The notes under the pieces: generated by a model
Databases searched by the model: none
Told to the model about the DNA's origin: nothing
The model's input: the letters and a program-made list of their open reading frames with translations, nothing else
Made by a program: the position numbers and the translations under genes
Shown: in pieces, positions 11,245 to 21,407 of the stretch
Position numbering within the stretch: the stretch's first letter is position 1
How the letters are laid out: every line of letters starts with the position of its first letter
Source of the DNA: Stomoxys calcitrans
Taxonomy: Eukaryota > Arthropoda > Insecta > Diptera > Muscidae
Direction of reading: 5' to 3'
DNA length: 64,000 nucleotides
NCBI RefSeq assembly: GCF_963082655.1
Contig: NC_081554.1
Location: 121,471,869 to 121,535,868 of the forward strand

Positions 11245-11905
11245 ATAGGATGGGGGTGAACTCATTTCGTCATTCCGTTTATAACACATCGAAATGTGAA
11301 TCTAAGATCCAAACTTGATCGTCTTGAGTTTCCATGTCGATTAAGCCTTGTTCGTCCGTCCGTCTGTCTGTCCACGCTAATTTTCGATGGAGTAAAGCAA
11401 ATGCTACCTATTAGTGTAGTTCTGTTGGGATGGGTCATATAGGTCATATCGATCCATGTTTTGATATCGTTGTCATATCAACCGGTCTTAAGATTTGAGT
11501 GACTTCTTGAGCATATAGAAGGCGCAATTACCACCCAATTCGTCCAAAATTTTGCATGAGGTGTTTTGTTTTCACTTCTAACAACTGTGCCAAGTCATCA
11601 GTCTATAATCTGATATCGCTGCCATATAAACCTATCTTCAGATTTGTCTTCTTGGGCCTCTAGAAGGCGCAGTTACCATACGAATTATATTGAAAAGGAT
11701 ACCAAGTTCAGTTAAATGTTGTAACATTCAAACTCAAATTTTTACCAATTGTAACCAGATCTCAGCTGGTAATTAAAATTTCGACTCCGGAGACTCTGAG
11801 CACTAGAAATGCTATGTTTTTATACTCAGAATGGGGTTATGCAAATTTTGCCATTCCGTTCGTACTTTCATTGGCTATGACAGAACACTTTGTAACACCT
11901 CGAAA
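11245..11905 (-). repeat. (GTCY)n-type dispersed repeat, interrupted on its right
   Basis: It is read in reverse. TTCGTCATTCCGTTTATAAC and ACACATCGAAA mark the 3' end of one copy, followed by CGTCCGTCCGTCTGTCTGTCC and degenerate units with 'tgatatcgctgccatataaacc'. From about 11820 a second copy begins with TATACTCAGAATGGGGTTAT. It is interrupted at 11906 by the Tc1/mariner element and resumes at 15349. Confidence 0.75.
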
Positions 11906-12003
11906 TAAAGGGTGATTTTTTACGAGTTTTTCAAAAAAAAATACATGAAATTCGGAAAAATGCATGAAATCTTTATTTGAATGGATAGCACGGTTCATAT
12001 AAT

Positions 12004-14590
12004 TTAGGTTAGATTAGCTTAGGTTTAAAAGAGGGTGCACATATTAATCCGCCCCATGCCACCACAGACATACAACTAAGTTAGTAATCGGCTTTTTGTG
12101 AGCTCTTACAACTATAAAGTAACCTCGCAAAAGAAAATTTTAAGTTAGGAATCCTGTGCTACTTACAAGATCCTTAATTGTTTCCATACCACTCCCCTAA
12201 GTTGGTTCATGTCTGGTATCGTATCCCCATCCAAGTACCGGTATCTGTTAGATGCGAAAGCCGGGCAATGACATAGGAAATGCACTAAAGTCTCATCATC
12301 TTCCCCATAAGCCCTACACATGATATCACTTGCAGCTTTTGCAGATTTTGCATAAGTGAGCAAGTAGTCCTATGTGTTCTGTTATGACACCAAAAGCTAT
12401 AATAACCTCCTTCTTACTTCTTTTCGATAATAGCCACGCCCTCTCACGATCCGGATCACCCATAGGATTTTAGCCGTCCTACCGACTGTTTCGCTGTTCC
12501 AAAGAATTACATGTGTTTGTCGACACGCCCTTAAATCGGACTGCGTCGACCCGAAAGGCTTCGGGTTAACCAAGTTTATCGACGGCCGTTCTCTGGCTTT
12601 CACTGCCAAATTGTCTGCCATTTCATTCCCCCTCACACCGATATAGCCCTGCACCAAAACGATGCGGATTGTCCCATCCCCAGAGAAGGCGTTTATCTCC
12701 TTCTTATGCTGCAAGACTGTTACCCTCCTGGTTGTTATCTCCTTCTTATGCTGAAAGACTGTTACCCTCCTGGTTGTTATTGCCCTTATGGCCTGTTTAC
12801 TGTCCGTACAGATGTTCACACTCGACGTCCTCACGTTAGTATCGCAGCAACTGATGCATTCCGTGATCGCCTGTATCACCGCCTGCAGGACCGTATTATT
12901 GTCAGGTAGTCTAAATCAGATCTCATTCCCTGGGTTCTTAATATAGACCCCCAATGTCCCCCAGCTTTGATCCATCCGTGTAACATAATCTTCCAGACGG
13001 CAATAAAAGGGCTGCCTCACATGTCATCTGTATGTCAATGGGTCGGATATCTGAAATAGTCTCCAGTGCTCCAGTGGTCGTGGTTGTATGGTCCTAACGT
13101 TGAACTTTCTCTTAGCAGTCCACTTAACTACTGAGGCGTAAGTAATCACGCTTCTGTAGAGCCAGTGGACTATCCTCGGAATTATGCCCAATTTCGAGCC
13201 TACGGCTCATCTACATAGTGCCTAACATTTGTGGGCCTTGCTCCTGAATGTGACATTTCTACCTAAGTTTCCTATCCAAGACCACTCCTAAGTATTCGAC
13301 CTTGTCAGATATCGAAATCGTTTTATTGAGGAAACGTGGTGCGTCTAATTGGCCCACGTTCGTCTTCCTAGTAAACAGACATATTTCAGTCTTTTCTGGG
13401 TTAATATTGAGACCCCTGGGTCTAGCCCTGTCTTGGTATCGAAGGATTCTTCTATTTTATACCCAACCTCGTGCAGGGAGTCTCCACCGATCTTCCCTTG
13501 ACATGCACAATGCTTTCCATCGTTTTTAGTAACTTATAGGCCTGTAGGCTTTTATGAGTATAAATACCACCCTTGCCTCCTTTCGGAGTATATGAAAGTC
13601 CTAGGCACGCTTTCTGTAGTAACGCCGGAAATATTCCATTAGGTCCGGGTGACTTAAATGGTTTGAAGCTCCTCAAGACTTCCTTGATCATAAATTCCGT
13701 TACGATAAGCCTTCGAACAACCTCATTTTTCCAAGATTCCGGTGTCTCCGTAGGTCCCGATGCATCCAGTGGAAAATGCGCTTTCATCAAAGCCTCAACA
13801 TGTCCTCCGTTATTTCTGCTCTTACTCCCATGTCGTCTACTAACGTTTCAGTTTTGACATGGGTTTTTGAGAACAACTTTTTCAACTTGACGGCATTATT
13901 AACGGTATCGACCTGGTCGCAGAATAGTCTCCAGGAGACACGTTTTGCCGCTCTGGTAATCTTATTGTATTCCTTAAGCCGTGTGTAATACACATCCCAG
14001 AATACACATACACATAAGAAGTCTGCTGTCCACTTCCCCACTTCATCCAGGGTTTTTTTTTTGACTGATTTCCTTTCCCAAAGAGGACAACTATCTTCGA
14101 AAGACTCCACTAGCGCAGTCGTAATCCTGTTGACATTGTCGTCAATGTATTCTATGCTTGGACAATCTTAATTATCTTGCCCAAGACTGCTTCTGTGTAG
14201 TCTTCCGAATTTTGGCCAGTTGGTTTTCAACTTATAACGAAGCTTATCGGATTCGGCGCTGGCCGTGCTATTCCAAACCTAATGTAGCCATGAAGACCCT
14301 GCAATCCTGAACCTCATTGATTAGATGTTCCTAACATATTGTCACATATAAAACCTCCTCCCTAATCCTGCTAACAAAGATAGCATTGTTACCAATATTA
14401 GGATCTTTAACCATCCTAGTCTTCCTAATCTCGAAAAAGTTGTTGATGGTTCCGTCGATATCGATGAATACACAGCCGATATCGATGACAGCATAAATAA
14501 GCTCATTTCTGTTGTGCTTCCTTACCACTCCGGCGTAAGAAGCCAGCTCCTTACCTTTCTTAGCGACCATATTCCCCTTCTGTGATGGCT
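12004..14590 (-). pseudogene. 5'-truncated non-LTR retrotransposon (RT, RNase H, CCHC tail)
   Basis: On the minus strand, from right to left: the linker after the endonuclease (14110-13787, with RVSWRLFCDQV); a reverse transcriptase start with FKPFKSPGPNGIFPALLQKA (about 13650); YLTRS and thumb pieces with frameshifts; RNase H with ICTDSKQAIRAI (about 12800) and GNEMADNLAVKA; and a C-terminal zinc-like block CRAYGEDDETLVHFLCHCPA near 12300. The endonuclease is missing, as expected for incomplete target-primed insertion. The left end, GGTTAGATTAGCTTAGG after an AGAGGGTGC phrase, matches the 3' end of the plus-strand remnant at 36950-37925, so the two belong to one family. Boundaries with the host element are accurate to about 20-40 bp. 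Confidence 0.85.
12695..12778. repeat. 42-bp in-frame tandem duplication inside RNase H
   Basis: Two 42-bp units (starts 12695 and 12737) beginning ATCTCCTTCTTATGCTG differ by one visible base. On the minus strand they add a second ITTRRVTVxQHKKE segment to the RNase H domain. The insertion is a multiple of three, but the element is dead, so it has no likely function. Confidence 0.9.
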
Positions 14591-15235
14591 GTGGATCTTA
14601 GACAAATTTTAGCATACATTTCGACCGGTATCTCACGAATAAATGCTTTAATGTTTTCTTCCAATGCGTCAATTGAAGCGGGTTTGTCTGTATAGACATG
14701 AGCTTTAACATCGCCCCACAAAAAATAGTCTAAAGGCATTGAATCGCATGATCTAGGCTGCCAATTGGCCCGTCCCGAACGTGAAATAAAATGTTCACCG
14801 AACTCGCCTCTCAATAAATCCATTGTTACGCGTGCTGTGTGACATATGGCACCGCCTTGTTGAAGCCACATTTCATGCAAGTCAAGCTTTTACATTTTGG
14901 GCAAAAAATGTTGGATATCATCTCACGGTAGCGCTCACCATTCACAGTAATGTTACGACTCGCATCATCTTTGAAGAAATACGGTCCAATGATGCCACCA
15001 GCCCATAAACCGCACCAAACTGTGACTTTTTCTGGATGCCTTGGTAGCTCTTGCAATGCTGCTGACTGATCTTCATTCCAAAATCGACAATTCTGCTTGT
15101 TTTCGTACGCATTGAACCAAAAATGAGCTTCGTCCATAAAATGGAAGAAGCGCGCGATGAACTTTCTTAACAGCACGCATTGTGATAATAATATTCAATA
15201 ATTTGCAAGCGTTGTTTGTTTGTAAAACGATTCAT
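14591..15235 (-). pseudogene. Tc1/mariner transposase remnant
   Basis: The start codon lies at 15235-15233, and the frame reads MNRFTNKQRLQIIEYYYHN before a stop. The reading then resumes in another frame with FMDEAHFWFNAYENKQN, WCGLWAGGIIGPYFFKDD and, after another shift, TARVTMDLLRGEFGEHFISR and PLDYFLWGDVKAHVYTDKPA. Most of the N-terminal DNA-binding region is missing. The middle catalytic aspartate, normally in QQDGA, reads QQGGA, so the enzyme would be inactive even without the frame breaks. The C-terminus is cut by the retrotransposon. Confidence 0.87.
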
Positions 15236-15348
15236 GGTTAAATTATACACCAAACTGAAGATGTTTGACAGTGAAACAAAAATCGAACGTGCGTGAACTG
15301 TTTTAACCAGTGTTGCCAAAAAGATAATAGCTACAAAATCACCCTTTA

Positions 15349-15530
15349 TTCATCTGTGAACTAGAAATCAGTCTATTCATATTCGTCCGTCCGTTCAACA
15401 GATAGCCGAAATCGCGAAAGCGTTCGAACGAATGAGGCCATTCGCATGAAATTTTTCGTAAATACTTCTTATTGATATGGGGTGTTGGCTGTTGCAAATG
15501 GACCATTTGGGCCAGATTGATTTTAGTTTA
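15349..15530 (-). repeat. Right part of the repeat split by the Tc1/mariner insertion
   Basis: It continues the sequence interrupted at 11905 with TTCATCTGTGAAC, CGTCCGTCCGTTCAAC and 'cgaaatcgcgaaagcgttcgaacg'. In other copies these lie directly beside TCGAAATA. Confidence 0.7.
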
Positions 15531-15646
15531 CAAACTTAAAAAAAATTTTAAATACTTTAGAATTGTTTCGTACTTCCTTACAGAGTACGGCCTTTCAAAC
15601 TGTTAAAAAATTACCTTATTCAAAAAACGGGAGCAAGTTTTTAATA

Positions 15647-15688
15647 TTTTTATACTCTGCATCACTACTGTGATGCAGAGTATAAAAA
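15647..15688. repeat. Perfect 19-bp hairpin with repeat-terminus sequence
   Basis: The left arm 15647-15665 and right arm 15670-15688 are exact complements around a TACT loop. The arm, TTTTTATACTCTGCATCAC, resembles the TTTTTATACCC terminus of the (GTCY)n-type repeats, so this may be two ends joined without a body. Confidence 0.85.
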
Positions 15689-15689
15689 A

Positions 15690-16490
15690 ATGATCATAGA
15701 AAAAAATTTGGTGAAAATAGCAACCACTGTCTGCTGAATATTAGTAGTTAATTTTGCTGCTATTATAGCAGTAGTTCCAGAGGCTCAAAAAGTCAAACCG
15801 AGAGATCGGTTTAAATGGGAGAACCGATATGGCCCATTTGCAATCCCCAACGACCTACGTCAATATAAAGTATCCGTGCAAAATTTCAGAATGTCAGGAC
15901 GATCAAGACTATATATACTTTATGGGGTCCTACATCAATATTTCGAGGTGGTTCAAACAGAAAGACTAGATTAGTATACCCCTATCCTATGGTGGTGGGT
16001 ATAAAAATTAAATACAAATGTTAATGTGTGTCTCTGTGGGTGTTTACAATCATCACTGATTGTATACTTTACATAATATTTTTCCTTTAAATTTAGAAAA
16101 AAAGCCTTGCCAGTCCTGTACATATTAGTAGAGCAATATCAAAAAATGTGAAAAGTGTATACCAATATATCGATCAGCTACCTTCTTTACAGTAATATTC
16201 CACAAATTAAAATCATCTCTTTCAACAAAATTATACAAAAAGGCTAAGGTAATCAAAACAAGTAAAAGGCAAACATAAAAATAGCATAACATTTTTTTCC
16301 AGCAGAATTTTATACTTAAAACAGCAGATTTTGTTTGCGGATTTAGCTGACCGAAATGTTTGCTTATGCAGCAACCCCACGTTTTCTGGAAAAGCAGTAA
16401 TGTCTGTTTCCCATTTTTAGCAGATAAAAACTGCTGTTGTAGCAAACATTTTTGCTGTTTTGAATAACAAATTTGGTTAAGTGTACCGAT
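15690..16490 (-). repeat. CAGCA-rich dispersed repeat, copy B, interrupted
   Basis: It is the reverse-oriented relative of 25550-26200. It starts (right end inverted) with ATAGAAAAAAATTTGG and GCAACCACTGTCTGCTG, and ends with TTTGCTGTTTTGAATAACAA. A (GTCY)n-type repeat at 15776-16012 splits it; the repeat resumes at once with 'tacaaatgttaatgtgtgtctctg'. The order of insertion is therefore clear. Confidence 0.8.
15776..16012 (+). repeat. (GTCY)n-type dispersed repeat, 5'-truncated, nested
   Basis: It contains 'gatcggtttaaatgggag', GGCCCATTTGCAATCCCCAA, 'acctacgtcaatataaagtatc' and ends ATGGTGGTGGGTATAAAAAT. Its (GACG)n segment is absent. It lies inside the CAGCA-rich repeat. Confidence 0.75.
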
Positions 16491-16499
16491 TGACTAAGA

Positions 16500-16760
16500 A
16501 TCACTTTTCTACAACTATCAGCGAATCCTGGCGAGACTATCAGAAATAAACTCAGCGGTGGTTTTCCCCTCCTAATGCTGGCAACATTTGTGAGGTACTA
16601 TGACATATAAAAACTTCTCCCCAAAGAGGTGTCGCACTGCGGCACGCCGTTTGGACTCGGCTAGGAAACGGAGGCCCCTTATCATTGAGCTTGAACTTAA
16701 ATCGGACTGAACTCATTGATATGTAAGAAGTTTGCCTCTGTTCCTTAGTGGAATGTTAAT
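16500..16760 (+). mobile_element. tRNA-headed SINE, body only (copy 2)
   Basis: CGAATCCTGGCGAGACT, GGTGTCGCACTGCGGCACGC, 'ggaggccccttatcattgagc' and 'gaactcattgatatgtaagaagtttgcc' align with the body of the SINE at 4205. The A and B boxes are not preserved. Confidence 0.7.
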
Positions 16761-16794
16761 GGGGAAAATAAATGAAATTAAAACTTTACCTTCA

Positions 16795-16870
16795 TCTCAG
16801 CCGAGAGTTGAACCAAGAACCTTCCGTTTTTAAAGCAGACGCTCTACGCATGTTGTAGAGCGTCTGCTTT
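16795..16870 (-). mobile_element. Half tRNA-like SINE head with 16-bp hairpin
   Basis: Reversed, it reads like the 3' two thirds of a tRNA: GTAGAGCGTCTGCTTT, an anticodon-like loop, then a B box GGTTCAACTCT. Bases 16832-16847 and 16855-16870 are exact 16-bp complements around GCATGTT. The 5' half of the tRNA fold is missing, so this is not a functional tRNA. Confidence 0.6.
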
Positions 16871-16989
16871 GAAATTTTTTATTATTATTTTTCTTAATTT
16901 TACTTTTCGATCTTTTCTGTTAAATTGATAGTATAGCACTGCTTAGCTCGTAACAAAGCACTGCTAGATGAATGGGTTTGTGTCTCTGC

Positions 16990-17110
16990 TAGTTAAAGTT
17001 AACTTTATCTTCACGGACATGGTTGGGAGTATATACACTTTATGGAGTCTTTCGAGGAAATGGAGAAGTATGTAAACCGCCGTCTATAGTGGATGGTATA
17101 AAAATTATAA
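16990..17110 (+). repeat. Composite of two repeat fragments
   Basis: The first 33 bp repeat the AAAGTTAACTTTATCTTC phrase of 8385. The rest, from GAGTATATACACTTTATGG to GGTATAAAAATTA, is the 3' end of a (GTCY)n-type repeat. Confidence 0.55.
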
Positions 17111-17114
17111 GTAC

Positions 17115-18400
17115 CTTAAATTCCAAAAAAACGGGTTTGGCAAACCGGGAGACAAAGTGAAAAACCCATTATAGAAAGTTATGCCAGATCTCTCAAAACC
17201 CGTTTTTGGGAACCCTGTACTGTTATTAATATGATTTAATTTTTAAGCAATTAAAATATACCGCACTTGAAGAAAACAATTTGAATTTAATCATATCATC
17301 AAAAACACAAAATAGGCAAAATTAATGTTATGTAGATGCGAAAGTATAATAAAAAAGTAAACATATTTGTGAAATAATATTTCTTCGAGTTAGTCATGGC
17401 ATAGCACACCAAAGACGCATTCTTGATTAGGAACAAACATCACTCAATGACGTCGGGTCCAACCAGCCTATTAGAACATTTTTTTAACAATATTTATTTC
17501 TCTATTCATTTTCACTGTTTACTTTAGATTGAAAATTCAAAATAAAAAATCTCATAAACTTGGTGCTGGTTTTAAAGTGAGGACCAACCACCAAAAAAAA
17601 AATCGGAATGCCTCTCACCACCAACTTGTCATCACCTAGTGCCTTCCATTTACCTTCCCCCTTTTTAAAATGTTTCCCCATTTATACACTTTTTAGTCTA
17701 TTTTTATCACATTTTATTTCTGGCGCTGGCTTTATATTCGGAAGGAGTGTATTTCCTATTCAATATCTAGATTGGATGGCAAATATACGGACAGACGAAC
17801 GGGTGAAGTGGTTGTTTTGGGTTTTTTTTTTTTTTTTTTTTTTCTTTCAATGAAAACAAAATTTATGTGTTAACCTTTTACTAATGACAATTAATGTTTC
17901 GACATGATTGGAATATTTTAAATTAAAGAAAAAAAAAACGAAAAGAAAAACAAGTGTGTGGACTCTATAAACAATGCAGCAACAAACGGAAAGCACAGTG
18001 GGGGTAATTCCAAAAAACATACAACAGACTCAAATGCAATGCAAATTTCCCACCCGGTACTGGTCTATGTATTGGATCAGAGTATCGGTCCGCACATTGT
18101 AGTTGTTTAAATTTATAGAATAAACAAAATTTTACAGGTAAAGGATTAAAAAATAAATCACAATAGTACATCATAATACTTACGTTGGAGTATAAAAAAA
18201 AAGTGATATCCAAAACCTCTCAACTAGTGTGAACGGTTGAGATGTTTTTTCAAAACGACATAAGTAAAACGAGTCAATGTAGACATAGCATAAAATACGC
18301 CTGTCGCATTACATATGTAAGCATTTGCTTATTTAATTGAATTCATAATTGTAAAGTTGCCAATGTTTATAGCTCATTTCGAAAGCACATTGTTAAAAGC
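17115..18400. other. AT-rich stretch with a 22-T run
   Basis: The T run spans 17822-17843. An 81-codon plus-strand frame runs into it but shows no family resemblance. Nothing else is recognised. Confidence 0.5.
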
Positions 18401-18404
18401 CTCC

Positions 18405-19060
18405 TCGATGGTAATGCATCAACCTCGTGCAGGGCATCAAACTTCCCTTGACATAGGCATGCTGTTTGTTTTTGAGCAGTTCGTTAGATGTGGTACTCAT
18501 TATCGTGGTATCCACAATACGTTAAATGGTTTTGAGTAGAAAGGTCGTAAGGCTTATATATAGGTAGGCCTTTGGTGTCACACAACTTATTATGCCGGGC
18601 TTGGGCATGCGTAAAGCCGGGCTTTCGGAGTATATGAAATTCTTAGGCACCATGTGAAAATATCGGCCAGATGGGGCGCCAGATAGTCGATCTTCTTTGA
18701 TGTCCCATAAATTGTCTTGTCAGGCTTGGGTGAATGTATGGGAGAAATGGGGCGCCAAATAGTACGCATCCTTTTCCAGTAACGCCGGAAATATTCCATC
18801 AGACCCAGGTGATTTAAATGGTTGGAAGCCCGTCAAGGTTTCCTTTACTTTATTTCTTGTTGTAAGCCATCAATCTCATTCCTTCAACATTCCGGTGTGA
18901 GTCCCTATTGCAAATGCGTTTTCTTTAAAAATTTCGTCTACCAATATTTTTGAAGGAAACTTTTTCATCTTGGCGGAGCCATTAACGCTATAGACCCGTT
19001 CGCAGAAAAGCTTCCAGGAGCGACATTTTGCCAACTTGTTCATCTTATTGTATTCCTTGA
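18405..19060 (-). pseudogene. Non-LTR retrotransposon remnant, relative of 12004-14590
   Basis: CAACCTCGTGCAGGG, 'cttcccttgacat', AACGCCGGAAATATTCCATC and 'cgcagaaaagcttccaggag' follow the same order as in the nested retrotransposon at about 13460-13960. They correspond on the minus strand to the linker before reverse transcriptase and to the 'SPGxDGIFPALLxK' block. Extra sequence and stops separate the blocks. Confidence 0.75.
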
Positions 19061-19089
19061 GTCGCCTATTGAAAATGCTGCGAAATCCG

Positions 19090-20060
19090 TTGTTGAGTAG
19101 CAGAAGTCTTCCCTAAGAAATCCATGGTACAACCAATGTATCGAAATGCGACTTTAGCCAAGAATACGGCATACAAAACAACCATGTAATCAGTAGAAAC
19201 GCTCCAGATGAAGAAGTGGTATTGGGAGAAAAGAAGGGAGGAAAAACGCCTGTTCCGCAGAAAGAGGAGGGAAATGGAATGACGTGAAAATTGACGAGTC
19301 AGAATGTGGTACAGAAATTTTACTAAAGACTCAAACATCAAACCGATAATTTTGCTACAGATGCATTCTCCTGCATATACAAAGAAGGACATCTGGTAAC
19401 AGATACAGACAGTGTGCTGAGGATATGAAAAGAACATTTTACATAACTGCTAGTGTCCGACGTTGGCGGCGAAGTAAATTTGCAATTGACCAGATATTCA
19501 TACTGCATCAAATCCTGGAAGAGACCCCAGGAGGACAGGTCGATACTTACCATCTATTCGTTGACTACAAAGTCGGTTTCGACAGCCCTATACGCTCAAA
19601 TGGAATTAGCGAAAATGGATCTGGCAGTAAATGGAGATAAAACAAAATGGATGGTATCAACAACAACCGATCAGATAAAGGCACCGCCGTAGCAAAAACG
19701 AATGCTATTAGTTTTGAAATAAAGCTTAGAATAATACTGGCAAACAGATGCTACTTTGGATTGAGTAAACAGTTTAGAAACAAGGCCACCACTCGACAGA
19801 CGTATCACGTATCAAAATACAAAGGTTGCGTTAGCTAGGTCATGTTGTAAGAATGGATGAAGAGCTCCAGCAAAGAAGTCTTTTAATGGCGATCACGATG
19901 GTACGCGCAAACCGGGACGGCCAAAAGCCCGATGGAAAGATCTTTTCCATTTCGATGATCTTTCTAGAGAAACACCTAGAAACTTGGTGTCATAGATTAT
20001 AAAAGAAGTGCAGAAGATCGAGGCGCTATTCTACGTTCTGCTAATCGGACAAATGTTTTG
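19090..20060 (+). pseudogene. Non-LTR reverse transcriptase remnant
   Basis: On the plus strand a basic linker (about 19090-19430) is followed by FAIDQIFILHQILEETPGGQ, VDTYHLFVDYKVGFDSPIR (catalytic motif A, aspartate in VDY), LAVNGDKTKWMVST, FEIKLRIILANRCYFGLS and a C-terminal LGHVVRMDEE segment. Frameshifts separate these blocks, and the palm ADD motif is missing between the VDY and NGDKTK blocks. The NRCYFGLSKQ segment is shared with the remnant at 46880-47935. Confidence 0.8.
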
Positions 20061-20454
20061 TCAAGCCAAAAAATAACTTAAAATTATTTCACTTCTTGTC
20101 GGTTGTGTATTCGTTCAGAGTGAAGAACCATGTAGTCATGGGGCCTAATACAGCTCTGACACTGTTTCAAATTTCAGGGAAAAAGTTCGAAAGTGCTGAT
20201 ATTAACTGTTACTGATTCGAGTGTCAAGGGATCTCTTCAAAATTTCGTAAATTCTGTGCATTCAATTGGAAAATAGGGCTTTATGGCAGCTACAAAGTCA
20301 GATCTGGTCCATAGTCAGTTGTTGGCTGAAAAGCGGCCATGTTTTTGACGGTAGGTATAAAAACATATGCCGCGTTTTTGGCTTGTAGAACATTTGGTAG
20401 GTTTTCGTCGGGCTTGCTAGGATATTTCTTAAAATTTGTTAGAAAAAAAATTTT

Positions 20455-20620
20455 TCTTCAGTGGCAATACTGGTCACCACACCCCAAAAAAAAACATCCA
20501 ACATACATGTAGCTCAACCACGACAATGTGCGACTTAATTGGAATGTCTTCGGGAGAAGAGTACGAACCTGATATCGCCTCATCCGATTAGTAGATCGAT
20601 TGAGACGGGATAAGGATAAT
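20455..20620 (-). repeat. Dispersed GTCCCATATTG-family repeat, short copy
   Basis: GTCACCACACCCCAAAAAAA and 'gggagaagagtacgaacctgatatcg' are the reversed counterpart of the units at 24275-24780. Confidence 0.5.
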
Positions 20621-20789
20621 ATGGAAATACAAACGGGTGTTTGAAACTAGAGAATGAATATGACATGGGAATATTGTATAGAAACGTGAAGTCAAGTCCC
20701 TGATTAAATGTTCATGATATATTTGAAAAAATCAGCTTTTTAAAAAATTTTTATTAAAAATACAATTCAACAAAATGTTTATTTACATC

Positions 20790-21300
20790 AAAATTTTATG
20801 AGGAGGTGACATTTTGCATAAAGGACACCCGTTACTTTAAATATGATGTGAATGGGTTCACCAACATCACCGATCATAGCGGACATTCTTATGGAAGAGT
20901 TATTAGATAAGGTATTTGACGAAATACAAAAGCCACGTATTTTAACCAAATATGTGGACGATTTATTGGCTATAATAAAAAGGGCAGACGTGGGACAAAC
21001 ATTGACAGCAGTCAATTCCTACAACTGACAAATCCAGTTCACAAAAGAAGAGGAATGTTATAACAAACTACCATATTAAAATGCTATGATTCATAAAGAT
21101 TAAATTTATTGGTGCCAATAAATCAACAGCTACATGTCGAATAATTAATAGCAGTATAGAAATGAAGACAGCAATGAAATTTTATTATAGCGGTTTTCAG
21201 AATAAGTGACGCTCAGTTTCACAAAAAAAAAACAGGAACAAAAAAAAAACATTTTCCATGAAAACGACTATAAAATAATTCTACTTCTACGGAAAGCCAG
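20790..21300 (+). pseudogene. Penelope-like element reverse transcriptase remnant
   Basis: The plus frame beginning near 20848 reads MGSPTSPIIADILMEELLDK, then RILTKYVDDLLAIIKRADV, then IQFTKEEECYNKLPY. GSPTSPIIADI followed by KYVDDLL and FTKE is typical of Penelope-like reverse transcriptases rather than of jockey-type elements. YVDD holds the catalytic aspartates. After stops, TCRIINSSIEMKTAMKFYYS matches the following region. I see no GIY-YIG endonuclease. Sequence past 21300 is uncertain. Confidence 0.8.
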
Positions 21301-21407
21301 CCATAAAAGGAAACCACCACGGGAAAAAGGCCAGTTGAAGAAAAAGAAGAACAAAGTATACCACGACTTTCAGAGAGACTAAGCAAGGCCAATATATATA
21401 ATAAAGA

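Larger units (their letters stand above)
11908..15346 (-). mobile_element. Tc1/mariner element carrying a nested retrotransposon
   Basis: The ends AAGGGTGATTTTTTACG (left) and AAAATCACCCTT (right) are inverted relatives of each other and of the 6069-6675 element. TA flanks both sides (11906-11907, 15347-15348). Joining the flanks gives TCGAAATATTCATCT, which matches the uninterrupted repeat elsewhere in the window, so the insertion point is exact. The transposase lies on the minus strand in the right 0.75 kb. A 2.6-kb 5'-truncated non-LTR retrotransposon interrupts it near its 3' end. Confidence 0.88.

Noticed and set aside
17608..17853. 81-codon frame ending in poly-Phe
   Set aside because: The C-terminal Phe run is the 22-T homopolymer; the rest has no resemblance to a known protein.
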